Positions 34,801-48,160 are shown, numbered from the stretch's first letter. The stretch is DNA of 64,000 bases from Seiridium cupressi (GCA_036674765.1 JARVKI010000016.1:248001-312000); one strand, 5' to 3'. Notes: generated from the sequence alone by a model not told the origin. Translations and numbers: made by a program.

Positions 34801-37800
34801 CGGCTCGTGAAAAGTAAAGAGTAATTACGGAAAAGGGGGCGTGGCGTTGATCATAGCGATCCGGGGCTTCCGTCAATATCTATACATGAAGCAGGGTCCA
34901 CCAAAAGAAAAGAAAAGGGCATATCAGAGGATATATGGCACGGGATTGCAAATGTGGGTGAACATGTGAGGTGGAGACTATATCCTACTCTTCTCTAGTA
35001 TTTTGTATAACAATAATCATCACTCTGCCATGAGTCTCTTGTGAGATCATTAACTTGGAGGACACTGCTTTCCTCTTATTCTGACCAATTACTGTTCAAA
35101 CTCTTAAGGTTGAGTCTGAGCGACACACGCAGACTCTGCTACCTCATGTTCGACGCGGTATCAAACGGAACGGTTCACTGCATCGAGATCTGCTGATCTG
35201 GGATACCGGTAGTTTTGGGACGCCTTTCTTGAGTCTGAAGGTTGAAGGCGGCGGGATTTTGTAGTAGAAAAAAATCCTTGTTAAGCCACCACGTGTTCAT
35301 TGTGATCATCTAGAATGCAGGACCAATCAAGGCATGGGGGAGAGTTCAGAGAAAGGCGGAGGTGGCTACCTGTTTCTGCATGGTTGGGAAATAGGGTTGA
35401 CAAAGCAAAAACTTCTCACTTGAACGGAGCGGGTTTGACGTGTTCATCGAGAAATTAGTTGCCGGCACATGTTAAGATTGAAAAGAGCATCTGAGGATGT
35501 AAAGGCACGGCTTGAACAATAAGGATAACCCACAGGTAGCGAACGGTACTTGAGACGGAGAGCAGGGTTCCGCCGGATAGGTCGGGTGATTGTGCATAAC
35601 TTCACAACCCGGAGCACCTCCGAATGAGCTGTGGTATTGATCAGATCAGTGGCCTGATTGTCCTCCTCTGTCCTAGTACGGGATGTGCTATTGGTCTCTA
35701 AGATACTGCTAGGCAAAGAGTGGGATCAATATTAGCTGTCAGCCTGCAAACTTGCAATCACATTCGATAGTTGAACGGGGTGCTCGGGGTGCTCGTCATC
35801 ACGCCGCGTTGCAAGGCCAAGGCTGTGCAGGCCTAGTCGATCCCGCGGTGGGCATATCTCAGGAACACGACATGCGTGGCGAAGGGCATACGAGCATGGT
35901 TGCTATGCTATTCGCTGCAAACTTCTGGCCCAGAAACGTGTGGTGTGGATCGTATTCCTTCTTGCATGCTGCGCTCCCTCACAATGTACGGATTCCCGTC
36001 GCCTTCACTTGGCCGAGTCGTGCCGGATCAGGATTGGCCTGGGACGTTTCGGCAGCTCCCAGCCTGTCGTCTAGCCGTTTCAGGAAGGCACCCTGAGCTT
36101 TGGCGAGCGCTCATTGGCGCAAATCGTCGGGCACGGACCATGTGCTAGTGGCTACATGTCAAGCCGTCGCGCTGGCATCTTCGTCTGGCTTTGGGCTTGT
36201 AAGGCAAATGCAGATATTCAAACCCTGATCACACAGTTCAGTGAAGCCTCTGTCTTTAAGCTGACCCATGGTCAATCATGTCTGCCTCCGCCTAGATAAA
36301 CTGCAGTCGATCAGCAGCATGCGTCTGCAGACTCCAGCGCTGCAAGGTAGGTATCGGCACAAGCTGCTAGCCCTGGGTTCGGGAGAGTTGCCGGTCGTGG
36401 CATACTTAGGTACATTGTAGCCAACCGCAAGCTTGCTTTCGGGACTCGACGGCCTTGGGTCTGGAAGTCAACTGCGTCGTAGTGGAGATTTAGCGCGCTG
36501 TGGTGAGCTGGACTAGAGAGAACTTCTGTTTAGCTTCGACTCAACAGCACAAGAGGTCTGCACTTACATGTTCTAGGCAATTGATCACACCTAGAATGTG
36601 AACTAGGTAGCTGACTCGAGGCAAGAAGGTCAGAGTGATAGAACCATGGGCTTCGTACTTTGAGCCTGGCCTTCTTTTCGGCGCCGCTTACACGCGCTTA
36701 CACGCACGCAGCGCATGGCAGCTAAGGTACAAAAATGTTTCGTCCAGAACTGCTGGAACGCTTGTCGAAAGATGTCCCAGGTGCTAAAATAGAGCCACCT
36801 CCACTAGAAGCGGCACCCCTGCCCCCCCAACTACAGGCCCCCGTTCTGATTATGACAGCAAGATCGGGCGATCATGGCCTGGACGTCGGCACTCCCAGCT
36901 TCTACAGGGCCACTAGGCTGCCATTTACACATGCGGGTCCGGTGTTGATGGTCAGTATTCGTGTCCAGTCTGCATGGGATTTGCTGAAAAGTCGGTATTT
37001 TTGCCGGATGGCATGGCACGACTCGGAAAGGCTGGCAGGACAGCATCCCAGCCCTGTCAGCGGCTTGGACACCAGGCTAAAGCCCCGTCTGTTAATGCCT
37101 CAGTGTTTGATTTCTGGCTGAGGCCTCATATTTGTAAGTCATCTGTCGGGTACGCCAAGTACCCAGTATTCTGGCAGCGTCGGGGAGAGGGATGCTGGGG
37201 GAGGGGTTTCTGACGAGTGCCGACTCCACTGACAAAGCGGTTGTTCGCATTCTTACATGCGGAGTTGCGAGATACACGTGGATGTTGGCGTTGACATGAC
37301 AGCTCCAGATGGTGCAAATTCAGGCTGGAGCAAAGGCAATTCGCACCGAGCAAGCCAATGCACATGGTTCCCTATCATTTGTTTAACCCATACGCTGGGG
37401 TACGGGATTATCCATCCAGTGTGCAGGTGCTGCGTCACCTTAGACAGATCCCAACCACATAATACATAAAACCTTAATGAGAGGCGAGAAGCCGTCCATC
37501 ACGCAACCCTCTCGTTAGTCGGGTGCGGCATCGCCTGGAACCCCGAAAGCAAGACGTACCTTGCCGTGGCATGATTGACGGCCGACTTCTCGTTCTCCTA
37601 AATCACATTCAACTCTGTCTACTCTGTGGAAACCCTCGTTCATACATTGCACCTCTCAGAATTCACTCGTTGCGAAAACCACCGTAATACTCGCGCACAA
37701 GCCTGACGTCGACTCGATCTTCCGCATTCTTTTGAGTTTACAGTCACAGTGGGACACGACATCTCTGACGCTTACGACCACCAGCTTGGCTTAATTGGCA

Positions 37801-38955
37801 CTCGCGCCCGCCTGCAGAGGTCTTTTACACTGCCATGATATCGGTGTGAGCTGCTCTTCTCGCCCAAAAAACTTACATCTGGCCAGCAGAGCGGTTTGTC
37901 TTGGCGTGCTTGGTAACATTCTTTCCCCAATCGCCCCCGAGTTCATACCTCTGCTAGCAACAGAAGCGCTCAAACGCGGAAACCCCAGAAAACTCAAAGA
38001 GCCGCGATCCTGAAACACCGATCATCCCGTACCTTGAAAACCATTTTGTTTCCCACGCCAATTTGACGTCACCCAGAACCCCTTCGACTCCCGCTTCCTC
38101 TCTTTCTGCAGCGCCGCCGCCGCAACAGAAGGAAGTTGTGTCTCATTGTCCAACTTGAGTCAGTCGAATCAACTTAGCACAAGGGCACCGGGACTTTGCG
38201 CGAGATAATTACCACAAAATTTGAGATTCACCGGATTGCGGACCTAAAACGCCAAAGCAGAGTCCGGCATCAATATCCAACTTGATTCAATCCGTCTGGA
38301 TTGATCTCCCCGCTTGCAGCGTGCAGCGAAGACCCTTCCCTTAATTGATAGCGGGTGCTCTATTCCAACCACGCGAAACAACATTTCCTTGAAATCCGCC
38401 GTTTCTGAGACGAGGGTTCCTAGGATCTACGCCGGGTTGTAGTCCGTCTCTATTGATAGCGAGCTGCGGCCGTTCCCCAAAGGAGGTCTCGGGCAGTGCT
38501 CGTGCAGCATCAAGCCCCCTCCCCATATCGAGATCTAAAAAGTCTCAAAGTCACTTTCCGCAGCACACAGGGCGAAAAGGTACCTAGCATCGTTGCCAGC
38601 CCCCCAACACATCGCCGCCTGCTGTCGTATCCTTGGCCCACCAGCCTACCGCGTTTAACTGGTCGCTAGGATCCTGAAGATAGAAAACAGCTGGGCATTG
38701 TCGCTCAGGCCATCCCACGATAAGACATTCGGCAGGCATTTCGTCGGTCTCTCTGCTCCCAAGAGGACCAATTCCCAAGAAGCTGGCCACAATAATTGCG
38801 ACTTCACCATCGCTCCTGGCGCTACCAGTCTGCCGCCCACTTTCCTCGCCCACCGCTGATCCACCCTGTCCACTTTCCTGGTATCAAAACTCCACTGCCT
38901 AGTCGTTTCCTCCCGGGATTCAGGTGTAATCAAACATAGGCGCCGGTCCAGTTTT
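34801..38955. other. Long gene-free interval (4.2 kb)
   Basis: No gene is supported. The longest frames (35752-36096 and 36735-37121 on +) show no domain or codon pattern I recognise. The segment from about 37480 to 38955 is C/T- and C/A-rich and likely carries a long promoter and leader for the DUF2406 gene. A CACGTG hexamer occurs near 35290 with no clear target gene. Confidence 0.45.
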
Positions 38956-40480
38956 ATGACAATGGCGTCCCAAGACTACAACCATCACCCGTTGCCCGCT
39001 CCGCCGTCGCAGGGGCAGCAAGAGCAACAGTACTCGTACTCATCATACGACCAGTCGGCACTTCCTCAATCATCAACAACAACAGCCACTCAGCAGTATC
39101 AGCCGCGACAGCAGCAACCGCCATACTCGCAGCAGAAGCAGTCGTCGTATTCCCAGTCTTCGTATCCGCAGCAGCAACAGCAGCAATCGCAGAAGACCGA
39201 ACGCCAGCGGCCCAGGTCGAGAGGATTCAGTTTTCGATCGGACAAGTCGCAAAAGACCGACAAGAGTGGCCACACCGGCGGGCACGCCCACAAGCTCTCA
39301 GGTGCTGGTCTGCAGGAGACACACGCGGAGAAGGCAGCCAACAGATTGAATACAAAGGCCGATCCAACATTGGCCATGCAGGAAGCAGAGCCTTGTAAGT
39401 GCGATGCGAATCCCAGGTGGTGGGTCTTCTTTGTGGATATATATGCTGACGGTTTATTGAAGCTGCCGTTGCTCGTGCTGCGGTCAACTTTGACGAAAAG
39501 CCACCGCTCTCCTCTCTGCAACACAAAGATGCCACTGGCGCTCCGATTGGTGAGTGGCGCCGCTCCTGTCTTTGCATTTTGGAGTTATATTGACTCGCAT
39601 TCCAGCTGAACCCGATCGCTCGAACCCTACGCGCAGCAAGTGGGAACGACCGCTAGATACCATTCGCAGCTTTGAGGCCGCGTACGATGGCGGCCCCAGC
39701 AGCCGCCAATCCGTCTACAGAGCAGATTCAGACTCAGTAGCAAATTGGAACAGGAGGAACAGCTACTATGGCAGTAAGCCAGGTCGGAGCTCGCGCTACC
39801 GTGACACGCGTACTTACCGTATGAAACCAGACTCCAACGGTCCGCGTTTCCCTCAAGAAAGTTATTATGGTGGCCGGTCGGCCACGAATCTGCGACCGGA
39901 CAGTACCATGTTTGATCCTCGGGGCTCAGCCATGATGGGCGGTGCAAGAGATATCTACTTTGACGGCTTCGACTCTGGACAGGGCCCCCAAAATGGCGGC
40001 AATGGCGCAAGGAACAGATCTTCACGGATGCAGACAGAGCCGTACACGAGCACTCATCCAGCTGCCAACAGAAATGTCTATCCAGCGCCCAACAACCACA
40101 GATCTTACGAAACCGTGGCTTCTGGCTCAGGCAGCGCCAGCTATGGAGAGCCGTCGGGCTATCAGACTGATCCCACTAGCAGTGAGAATAGCTCTATTAA
40201 CCGCCGCTCGCCGCCAAAGCGACAAGATCCTAGGAACGACTATGGTATCAGTTTTGGGCAGACCCCAGGATACCGCCCCCCGACGCTGGGGCAGCCCGCC
40301 TCGCAACCTCGGACAATGCCCGACAACTCGCAGGCTGGCCCGCCGCCCCCACCGCCGAAGGGTGGTGGCACATTGTTGAGAAAAGGCTCGAAAGTCTCTG
40401 ACGTGCCAGCAGCACAAAGACCGGAAGTTGGAGACAAACGAAAGAGCTGGTTTTCTCGACGCTTCAGCAAAAACTCGTAG
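38956..40480 (+). CDS. DUF2406 family protein (PF10295)
   Basis: Three exons, 38956-39394, 39463-39549 and 39606-40480, give 466 residues. The introns have GTAAGT and GTGAGT donors with AAG and CAG acceptors. Residues about 20-75 are Gln/Ser/Tyr-rich. The conserved core spans about residues 113-200: ETHAEKAANRLNTKADPTLA, then LQHKDATGAPIAEPDRSNPT and the diagnostic WERPLDTIRSFEAA. The rest is disordered, rich in Ser, Arg, Asn and Tyr. A Pro/Gly run (PPPPPPKGGG) precedes a basic C-terminus (KRKSWFSRRFSKNS). Function of the family is unknown; the basic, phosphorylatable ends are compatible with a membrane-periphery regulator, which is speculation. MASQ at 38962 is an alternative start two codons in. 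Confidence 0.88.
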
Positions 40481-41292
40481 ATCAATGGAGTTTGCGCCAG
40501 ACTACATGGTACATGTGTGACGAAACTTTTGCCGATTTCTTGAGATACCCGAAGCTCTTCAGAAGTTGTTTTCTTGTGCCAGACTGGGGCGCTTGGGCAC
40601 TTGGGCCATCGCCGACGGCGTGCCGGGAAGAACGATATTATGAGGGCGGCAAAGATGTGGCTTGATGACTGATGGTAATTGAATTCCGTTGAGGGCTATG
40701 TCTCCAGATCCCCGCCTCAACGTATCGGGGCTAGGAGTAAGCTTGTTCTTGAGTCTTCTACGTGCAGGAAGACATTTTACAGTGCGACAATATTTCAATT
40801 TGAGTACATAGAGGGGATAGGATTTTGTGGTTGCGCAGGGCAACATTGACAGGCGGCATTTTGCAATGGCCGTTTGCCATTGTGGAGGGCTGAGAGCCAG
40901 GAATATCTTCGTGATGTTGGAATTGCACCAGACATTGGTCAAATGCCGTTTGGCTTGGCATGACCTACAACATAGCCTTTACTACATTAATAAATTCGCC
41001 ATGCCAAAGGCTCAGTACTTGCATATGCATGATGATGCCTCGCGAGAACGAGGGTTTGGCGAAAGCAAAATTTCCCACCATCCTCAAGGTGTTTCAATGC
41101 ATCTTCCCAGCGCGTCTAGAGAACACATCTCACTGAAAGGCTAGCAATGGATCAAAAAATTTGCATTTCATGCCGTTGGCATGGCCCTAAAATGGTCTGT
41201 CTTGCTGTAATATGCTGACAGCCTACATACAACCAACCATATGGTTCCTCGCCGACGACATACTTGCCGTTTCTGCGATGAGATCTGCATCT
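40481..41292. other. Convergent intergenic region
   Basis: This lies between the 3' ends of the DUF2406 and VMA21 genes, about 0.8 kb, with no gene recognised. Frames at 40942-40559 (-) and 40827-41144 (+) overlap each other and resemble nothing known. Confidence 0.45.
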
Positions 41293-41786
41293 TTAACGTT
41301 GTTTCTTGTTTTCTCTCTTTTCATCAAGCTGATCAGACTGGTCTTCAGTGTAAGCTACGACCACATAGCCGATGAGCACCACGTTCGCCATAATAGCAGC
41401 TAAGGCTCCTGCATAAGTAGAATTGCCTATCGATAGGTTAGGGGTTTGTTTCGAAATCCTTTTACGGACACATCTCGTAGTTTTTTGGTCTTGACATAAT
41501 ATGGACACATACCTTTGAACAGCGTATTCACCGTAGCAAAATATGATCCAATGGGCACCACAATCATAGCCAATGTGAAAGCTAGGAGCTTGACGATGAC
41601 GTCCCTGGGTGCCAAGTTAGTAGTACTCCTCTTGCTTTTCAAGTGACATGAAGTCTCGGCCGTGCCAACTCACGCGGGAACAGCAGGCGAGATGTTTGAC
41701 TTCTCGTTGGCTGCAGGACTGGAGCCGATGCTGTCATCCTTCTCCAGAATCGACTTTTCAGTCGACACAATGCGGCGAGTTGCCAT
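41293..41786 (-). CDS. VMA21: V-ATPase assembly membrane protein Vma21
   Basis: Three exons, 41786-41674, 41604-41513 and 41426-41293, give 112 residues. Donors are GTGAGT and GTATGT; acceptors are CAG and TAG. Residues 1-38 are hydrophilic and cytosolic. Two membrane helices follow, VIVKLLAFTLAMIVVPIGSY and ALAAIMANVVLIGYVVVA, joined by a short FATVNTLFKGNSTYAG loop. The protein ends in KKQR, a C-terminal KKxx signal for return from Golgi to ER. Vma21 escorts the V0 proteolipid ring during assembly in the ER. Every feature of the family is present and the length is normal. It is head to head with FUN30. Confidence 0.95.
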
Positions 41787-42525
41787 GTTGAATATGTAGT
41801 CAAGGGTCTTATCGTTGCTCCCGACGAGAATGAGACCAAGGATTGCTGTTGTGGCTGATGGATGGAGCTGGAGCCGCAGGAGCTTCCAATGAACAAAGGC
41901 CGGACTCGGTAAAGTCGGTGCTTGGTCAATGCTTTGTAGCGCCGTTTCTGACAATGATGTCGCCCCAGATTGCACAGTGACAACAGAGACTAAGGACTGA
42001 ATATAGAATATTGACAACAGTGTTTGCCTCACAGAATCGTGGATACATGAGACAATGATCGGTTATGATGGGAAATTCCTAGTGAAAGAGCAGTATCCAA
42101 ATGCAGAAACGATAGCACAGCAGCAATCGTGTTCATGCCCACGCTCAATTAAGATCAGCTGACCGCGCGTGTGGAAAGCGCGTTCCGTACCCTGTCCGTA
42201 CCCCGAGACGTCTTGAACGCCAAAATTTCCGTGCTGAGGGTGGCCGCCAGCCACCCTCCCTCCCTTTGAACCACTTCATCGACGACCAGAATTAAGCTTG
42301 GTGCCATTTTCCCACTCGAGTCGCCTGACAACCACTTTCGTTCCATACTCGTTTGTTTCATGAGTACTCTTATAGCATAAACGGTTGTCAATTATTGCCT
42401 GCATTGCAGCGGTCGATAGACTTCACGGTGCCAGAAGAACCCCTCACCGCACTCCTCTCTGAAGCTAATTGACGATCCCTCCACGAGCAATATTGGCAAT
42501 CCAGCGCGCAAGATAGCTTCGCGTC
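41787..42525. promoter_or_regulatory. Shared divergent promoter region VMA21/FUN30 (739 bp)
   Basis: No gene in this interval; both flanking genes start here and run outward. No recognised binding site. Confidence 0.45.
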
Positions 42526-45500
42526 ATGGCTCGAAGCATACTCGGTCTCCGGACGAGCTCTCCTGCTCTGCCAGGAACACCGCCTGGCTCGAATGGCGCG
42601 AAAAAGGCTCGGTTCGAAATCGAGGACGAAGACCTGGACGAGTTAGCTCACAGCATACCTGATTCGTCGCCCTACTTCACCCAACCTACCCAGATTGTGA
42701 AGAGGACAACACAGCCGACACAAATCATAGAAAAAACCACACAGCCGACGCAGATCATAAACAGAACCACACAGCCTACTCAGATCGTTGAAGGACGGAC
42801 TACGTTGTCGAGATCATCACCGCCAATCCCAGACACACCGGGCAGTGTCGTCGAAGTACCTGCCTCCTCGCCATTCCAAACCATGTCCCAAACAAGACGG
42901 CCAGCAGTACATATGGGTTCCCCCGGGGTGAAAGGGCCACAAAGCGGCCGATTGGGCTCATTGATGGCGCCTGCCGGTACCGCTTTCAGACAACCCGCAG
43001 CCGTAATACCTCGCCGACCTCAGCCAGCCATCAAGAGGCAGTTCTTGAGTACCATCAACTCGGATGATGATTTGGCCAATGATTACAAGCGATTGGATAG
43101 CTCTGACGATGACGACACACCTATGAGAGGTGAAATACGACCGTCGTCTTTTGTCAAGAAGCCACAATCCTCGATGCCAGTGTCTCAGCACAGCTTCCAA
43201 AAAGAGGACAAGGACATCACTTTAAATAATATTTCAGATATCAGGTTGCGGTACTTGACAAAGCAAGTTTACAAATGTGTTGTTAAGAGCAACCCAGACG
43301 TCTTGTACCGACAGTGCCGAGATGAGTTGCAGAATAATGGAATGAGCGTTGAGGAGGCCACACATTCACTACTTGGAGAAACGCGCAGCATTCCGGTGCC
43401 TTCTAGAGCTGATTCAGATTCAAAATCCGAATCACAAAATGCATCCGCTCGGGGAACAATTGTTAAGCAACAACCACCGAAAATCTGGAGTCAGACCAAA
43501 CTTTCCATTGCCCCAAAACTTCGAGCTCCTTCCAGCTCACCACCGCCTTCGCCCGAGCTTGCAAAGAACATTGTACCCCGGCGGCGTCTGATGAAGGGCC
43601 GTCGAAATCGATCACCTTCGCCGGATAAGGTGTTTTCGGTTTCATCATCACATGCAAGCTCAACTGCAACATCACCTGCCAGGTCATCACCCGAAAAATC
43701 GGCGAACATGGCCGTTGGCGCGGTTCCTCCTGCCAAATCGTTGTCCCAGGATATTGCTAATCGCCGTCGGTTGGCTCACAATGCCCTCAAAAATCCTCAG
43801 TCCGCTCCAACTTCCGAAGTCATCACAATTGACTCGGAGTCAGAAGATAATGATCTTCCTAGTCTCGATAAGATTGCTAGCAGGAAGCGCAAACTGTTAT
43901 CATCTGCCGAAAATTCGCCGGAAGTCAAGAAACGAAGTCGACTCATAACGCGGGGCGAAAAGCTGAAGCCCAAAGCTGAGCCGATAGTGGTGGAGTTATC
44001 GGATCATGAGACTTTCATGGATGAAGTCCAGTCTGACGACTCGGGTGCTGGAGATCCGCTTCATGTTGCGCCTGAGGAACACGAAAATGTCCTCGAGTAT
44101 CTCAACACTTGCACGCCTGATGCGCTTGCTAGAATGACGGGAAGCACAGCCAAAGATTCCCAGCTCGTGATATCAAAACGACCATTTCAGAGCATTGCTG
44201 AGGTCGAGAAGATCAGGACTACCAAAGGCGCCAAGAACAGATCGAAGCAGGGTGACATTGGTCTCAACATGATCGATAAACTGGACACCTGGTACAAGGC
44301 TTTCGATGCAGTCACCACGGTTATTAATAGCTGTGTCAACAGAGGTAATCAGCTCAAGTCAATCATGGCTAAATGGGAAATGGACCCAAACGGGAAGCCG
44401 CAAAAAAGTCAAAGTGGTGCTCAATCATACAGCGCGCTGCCCATTCCCGAGCGTCCTTCTTTTATGGCCGATGATGTTGAATTGAAATCATATCAGCAAT
44501 TTGGCCTGAACTGGATGAACCTCCTACATAAGCTTGGATATAGCGCGATCCTTGCCGATGATATGGGTCTCGGAAAGACTTGCCAAGTCATTTCTTTCGT
44601 CTCCTACCTCGTTGAGAAAAAGCCGAATGCGAAACCTCACCTCATCGTGGTACCGCCCAGTACACTCGAAAATTGGGTCAACGAATTCGAGCGGTTCGCT
44701 CCAGACATCAATATCCATCTTTACTCAGGTAAGCTCATCGCTCCCGTCTCCCCATAGTAATCTCCGATAACCGTTTGATAAACAACTACTAATTTGCAAT
44801 TCAGGCAACGATCGCAAGGAGTTCCGTCCTCGCGAGGTGGCCCAAGCGTACGACGTCGTTCTGACTTCATATTCCATGGTAGAAAGGAAGATAGAGGACA
44901 TCGAGTGGCTGTCTAAGCTGGATCCATATGCCGCGGTTTTTGATGAAGGACACAAGCTCAAGAATCCCAATACGCTCCTCTACAAGAACCTTTCCCGGTT
45001 ACCTTCGAGGTGGCGTCTGGTACTCACTGGTACACCAGTTCAGAATAACCTCAAAGAACTTCTGGGTTTGCTGAGCTTTGTGGAGCCCAGTTTGTTCGAA
45101 TCCGCTACGCTTGAGAAGATGCACAAGATCTTCGAGGCAAAGGTTCCGAACAAGGATGTGCTTAACTTTGCTGCTCTAGCAAAAGAACGAGTCAGCAATG
45201 CGCGTGCCATCATGGCCCCTTTCATCCTACAGCGCCGAAAAGACCAAGTCCTGGGACTACCCAAGAGAGTGGATGATTACAAACTCATCAAGATGACAGG
45301 TTGCCAGAAAACGCTGTACGAGGAGATCAAGGACAACTTTTTAAGCGGAAAGGGCAAGGGTAGGGCTAACAAGGACAAGGGCAACCTATGGCAACAGCTT
45401 CGCAAAGCAGCAATACATCCTCAGCTATTCAGACGCCATTTCACAGAGGAGATCGTCACTGAGATGGTAGACATCCTATGGGAAAAATGCTCGGAAAACG

Positions 45501-46222
45501 AGCTCAACGTCCAAAGCAAGGCGGAAAGGCACAAGGTCATGTTCCGCGAGGCTCGCTTAGAAGAATCGGATTTCAATCTTCATCTCCTGTGCAAGGAGTT
45601 CTCCAAATACATCAGCCAGTTCGATGTTCCCTATCGATCTTGGGAAGAAGCGCCGAAGGTCCAGAAGTTGCTGGAGTTGATCAGAGGCTATCAGGAAAGG
45701 GGAGATCGCTGCCTTGTGTTCTCGCGATTTGAGATGGCCATCGACATCCTCAGAGAGACAATGCACTTTGCCGAGATACCATACTGCGAGTTGACTGGTA
45801 GATCAAACGTCTCTGAACGGTTCCCTGAAATCGAGCGATTCAACGAAAATCCGGACATACCCGTCTTTTTACTCACCACCGGAGCCGGAGGCACTGGTCT
45901 CAACTTGACCGCTGCCAATAAGATCATCCTCTTTGATCAATCAGATAATCCTCAGGATGATGTGCAGGCCTCCAATCGAGCCCACCGTATCGGTCAGACA
46001 CGAGAGGTTGAGGTTCTTCGGCTCCTGACCGAGGGAACGGTTGAGACGATGATATACAATTCGTGCATCAAAAAGCTGACGCTCGCGGCCTCCGTAGAGG
46101 GCGCCATCGAGGACGAAGAGAGCCTCGAGGATCAATGCCGGAAGAAGATGCTTTTGGGCGAAGAGGAAGAGGTTGTGATGCCGCCTTCGCAGATGGTGAC
46201 GTTGTCGCAGACAATTGAGTAA
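42526..46222 (+). CDS. FUN30: SNF2-family chromatin remodeler Fun30/Fft (SMARCAD1-like)
   Basis: Two exons, 42526-44728 and 44805-46222, encode 1206 residues. The intron has GTAAGC and TTCAG ends. The N-terminal 640 residues are largely disordered, with a four-fold TQPTQ repeat (residues 52-91), Ser/Pro tracts and a CUE-like helix bundle (about 236-285, LRYLTKQVYKCVVKSNPDVL). The ATPase starts with LKSYQQFGLNWMNLL, Walker A DDMGLGKT (about 678-685), Walker B DEGH (about 780, the form usual in Fun30 proteins rather than DEAH) and LTGTPVQNN. The helicase C lobe has RCLVFSRFEMAIDIL (about 1036), GAGGTGLNLTAAN and RAHRIGQTREVEV (about 1126). Fun30 slides and exchanges nucleosomes in heterochromatin and promotes DNA-end resection. 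All motifs are intact. Start is the first ATG. Confidence 0.94.
42679..42798 (+). repeat. Four-copy 30-bp coding repeat (TQPTQ units)
   Basis: Four consecutive 30-bp units (42679-42708, 42709-42738, 42739-42768, 42769-42798) encode TQPTQIVKRT, TQPTQIIEKT, TQPTQIINRT and TQPTQIVEGR. Silent differences between units show that the protein sequence, not just the DNA, has been kept. Confidence 0.9.
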
Positions 46223-47794
46223 GGGTGGTTTCTTGCAGCATGGCTTCTTTAGTGTTGTATTTCTCTGCATAGGGGCCAGGAGTCTGGCGGACTTTGATCA
46301 TGGTCCTATTGAGGGTTTCCAGAGGCGTGCTCCGTGAAGCAGCACAGTAGAATTGGTTGGTTTGATGGTTCTGGAGGATATACCCAAGCACGCCTGTGTA
46401 TTGAACCACAGCTTTATGAATGGATAAACCCACGTTGTAGGGCCGCCGTCGCCGTTGTACTATAACCAAGACGATAATGGACAGGAGATTGGATTTGCTC
46501 GATATACGCAGCTATTTGCCAGTTCTAGCTAACACAATCATGCTCTAGAGAAGAGATCAGGGTAGGTATGCATTAGGATGAATTCTGCCCCGGCTATCTA
46601 ATTTGTGCTTTCTCATGTTAAGGAGAATCAGCAGCACATCTTCATCGCTGATAGTTCCCATCGTTTCTTGGAGCAACAGGTGAACTTGTGAGGTGAATAC
46701 CTGCCTCAGTAGCATGCTTGTAATATTCTCCAGCAAACCCGGAAAGGGCATATTTCTAAGGGGCTAAAGAGCTCGACTAGGCGACTTTATGGGACGCCTT
46801 GGGTCTGACCTAAATACTTCCCATCGGCTGGGGCTGTCCTCCCTCCTAGCCTCGCTGAGCCGACACAGCATGTCTGCGGAAGCGTTGATACCTGCCACGA
46901 CATGTTTTGGTGGTAAAGAGCGGCAGTGCTGCGGAGTGCAGTCACAGATCTTAGCCAATGGTCCTGCAATGGTATCTATGGGGCTGGTACTCTTCGCTGT
47001 GCGCTTCATCAGCTGCTCCGTCTATTCCCACTATGCTTCGAACATCAATATCCTGGCTGCAGACGGGTTTTTCTTGGGGCTGAGAGAACGGCGGTTTTCT
47101 ACTCATTTTGTGTGCATCCAGACGGATCGATGAAAGTCCCTTGAGTCGGAGGTTCTGTCGGTTGAGGCCACGTCGAGCCGCCTGTAGAAGAGCGGCCTAG
47201 TGACCATATTTGCGGTAACATGGGTTTCTCCAGTCTCGGTGAATACAGCTTTTGCAGACAGCATGAGATTCAACTGTCCAAGTCGGGAGTGATGCTCTCC
47301 GTATAATATAGTGCTGACGCGATAATCAGGCGTACTGTATCACAAAGTAGTCTCATCACGGCGTCATGAAGCTTGGAAGACGATGGCAGTTATATAGATG
47401 ACATGTTTATCTATGGCGCTGTCCACAGACTGCTTGGCCATAATTCTGGGAGCGTGTGAATCACAATTGACCATTCGATGTAGCTGAAGTGATTGGGCAG
47501 CGTCGATGGCCAGCCACTCGTGATGTGGTGTTGAACAGCATGGATGGCTTTATTCAGTGACTGCACAGCTGCGCAGATTCACGGGAAGCGCAATCACAGC
47601 ATGGAGGCGCTCCAATGGCTCCGTTATTCTCAGTTTCATCATCACTCATCAGGCTAAGTCTACTCATATAAAAATATACTTAGATCGCTAGCAGCTTAAA
47701 AAAAACTCACGACAACGAGAAGCACAATAGGCAACCCGAGTGATCAGTCCCGACAGATACTACTACTTGAAGAAGCATCACAACCGTAAGCGCA
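46223..47794. other. Intergenic region after FUN30
   Basis: No convincing gene in about 1.6 kb. A 114-codon open frame (46789-47133, +) has no recognisable domain. A TATA-like run (ATATAAAAATATA, about 47667-47679) lies about 120 nt before the candidate ORF at 47795. Confidence 0.45.
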
Positions 47795-48160
47795 ATGGCC
47801 AAAAGAAACATCACGATTGTGGACGCAGTGGCTAGACGCCGTGACGAAGCCGTGCTCGTGGCCGCGGTCTTGTTCTTCGATACCAAGACGCAGAAGCTGC
47901 GGACGTGGCATCGGTCTAAAGATAATGGTTAGTACACCATCGACTAACCAATGGAGGCGGCTGACATTGGGTAACCAGAATACAGTCGCTGCAGAATTCC
48001 AGTGCCGCGCTGGCATAGCAGCGTGGTTATCTGTCTCACCTCAGACAACAAGCGACGTGCTTCTGAACTCCGTTTCAGGGTCCGTGTACCATTTGTAGCG
48101 CTTTTCAAGAGAAACATGTTAGGGAAGAATGTGCAAATCTGGGTATTAGGGCCAGCATGA
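47795..48160 (+). CDS. Candidate small two-exon gene, unknown function
   Basis: Two exons, 47795-47927 and 47979-48160, would encode 104 residues. The predicted 51-nt intron has GTTAGT, an early CGACTAACC branch-like site (a GGCTGAC nearer the acceptor is also possible) and a CCAG acceptor, and it joins two open frames exactly in phase. The protein would begin MAKRNITIVDAVARRRDEAV and end NMLGKNVQIWVLGPA. It is basic and has no signal peptide or clear membrane helix. I recognise no family. Support is the in-phase intron, a Kozak-like A at -3 and an upstream TATA-like run. Chance cannot be excluded because each exon is short. Confidence 0.3.
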
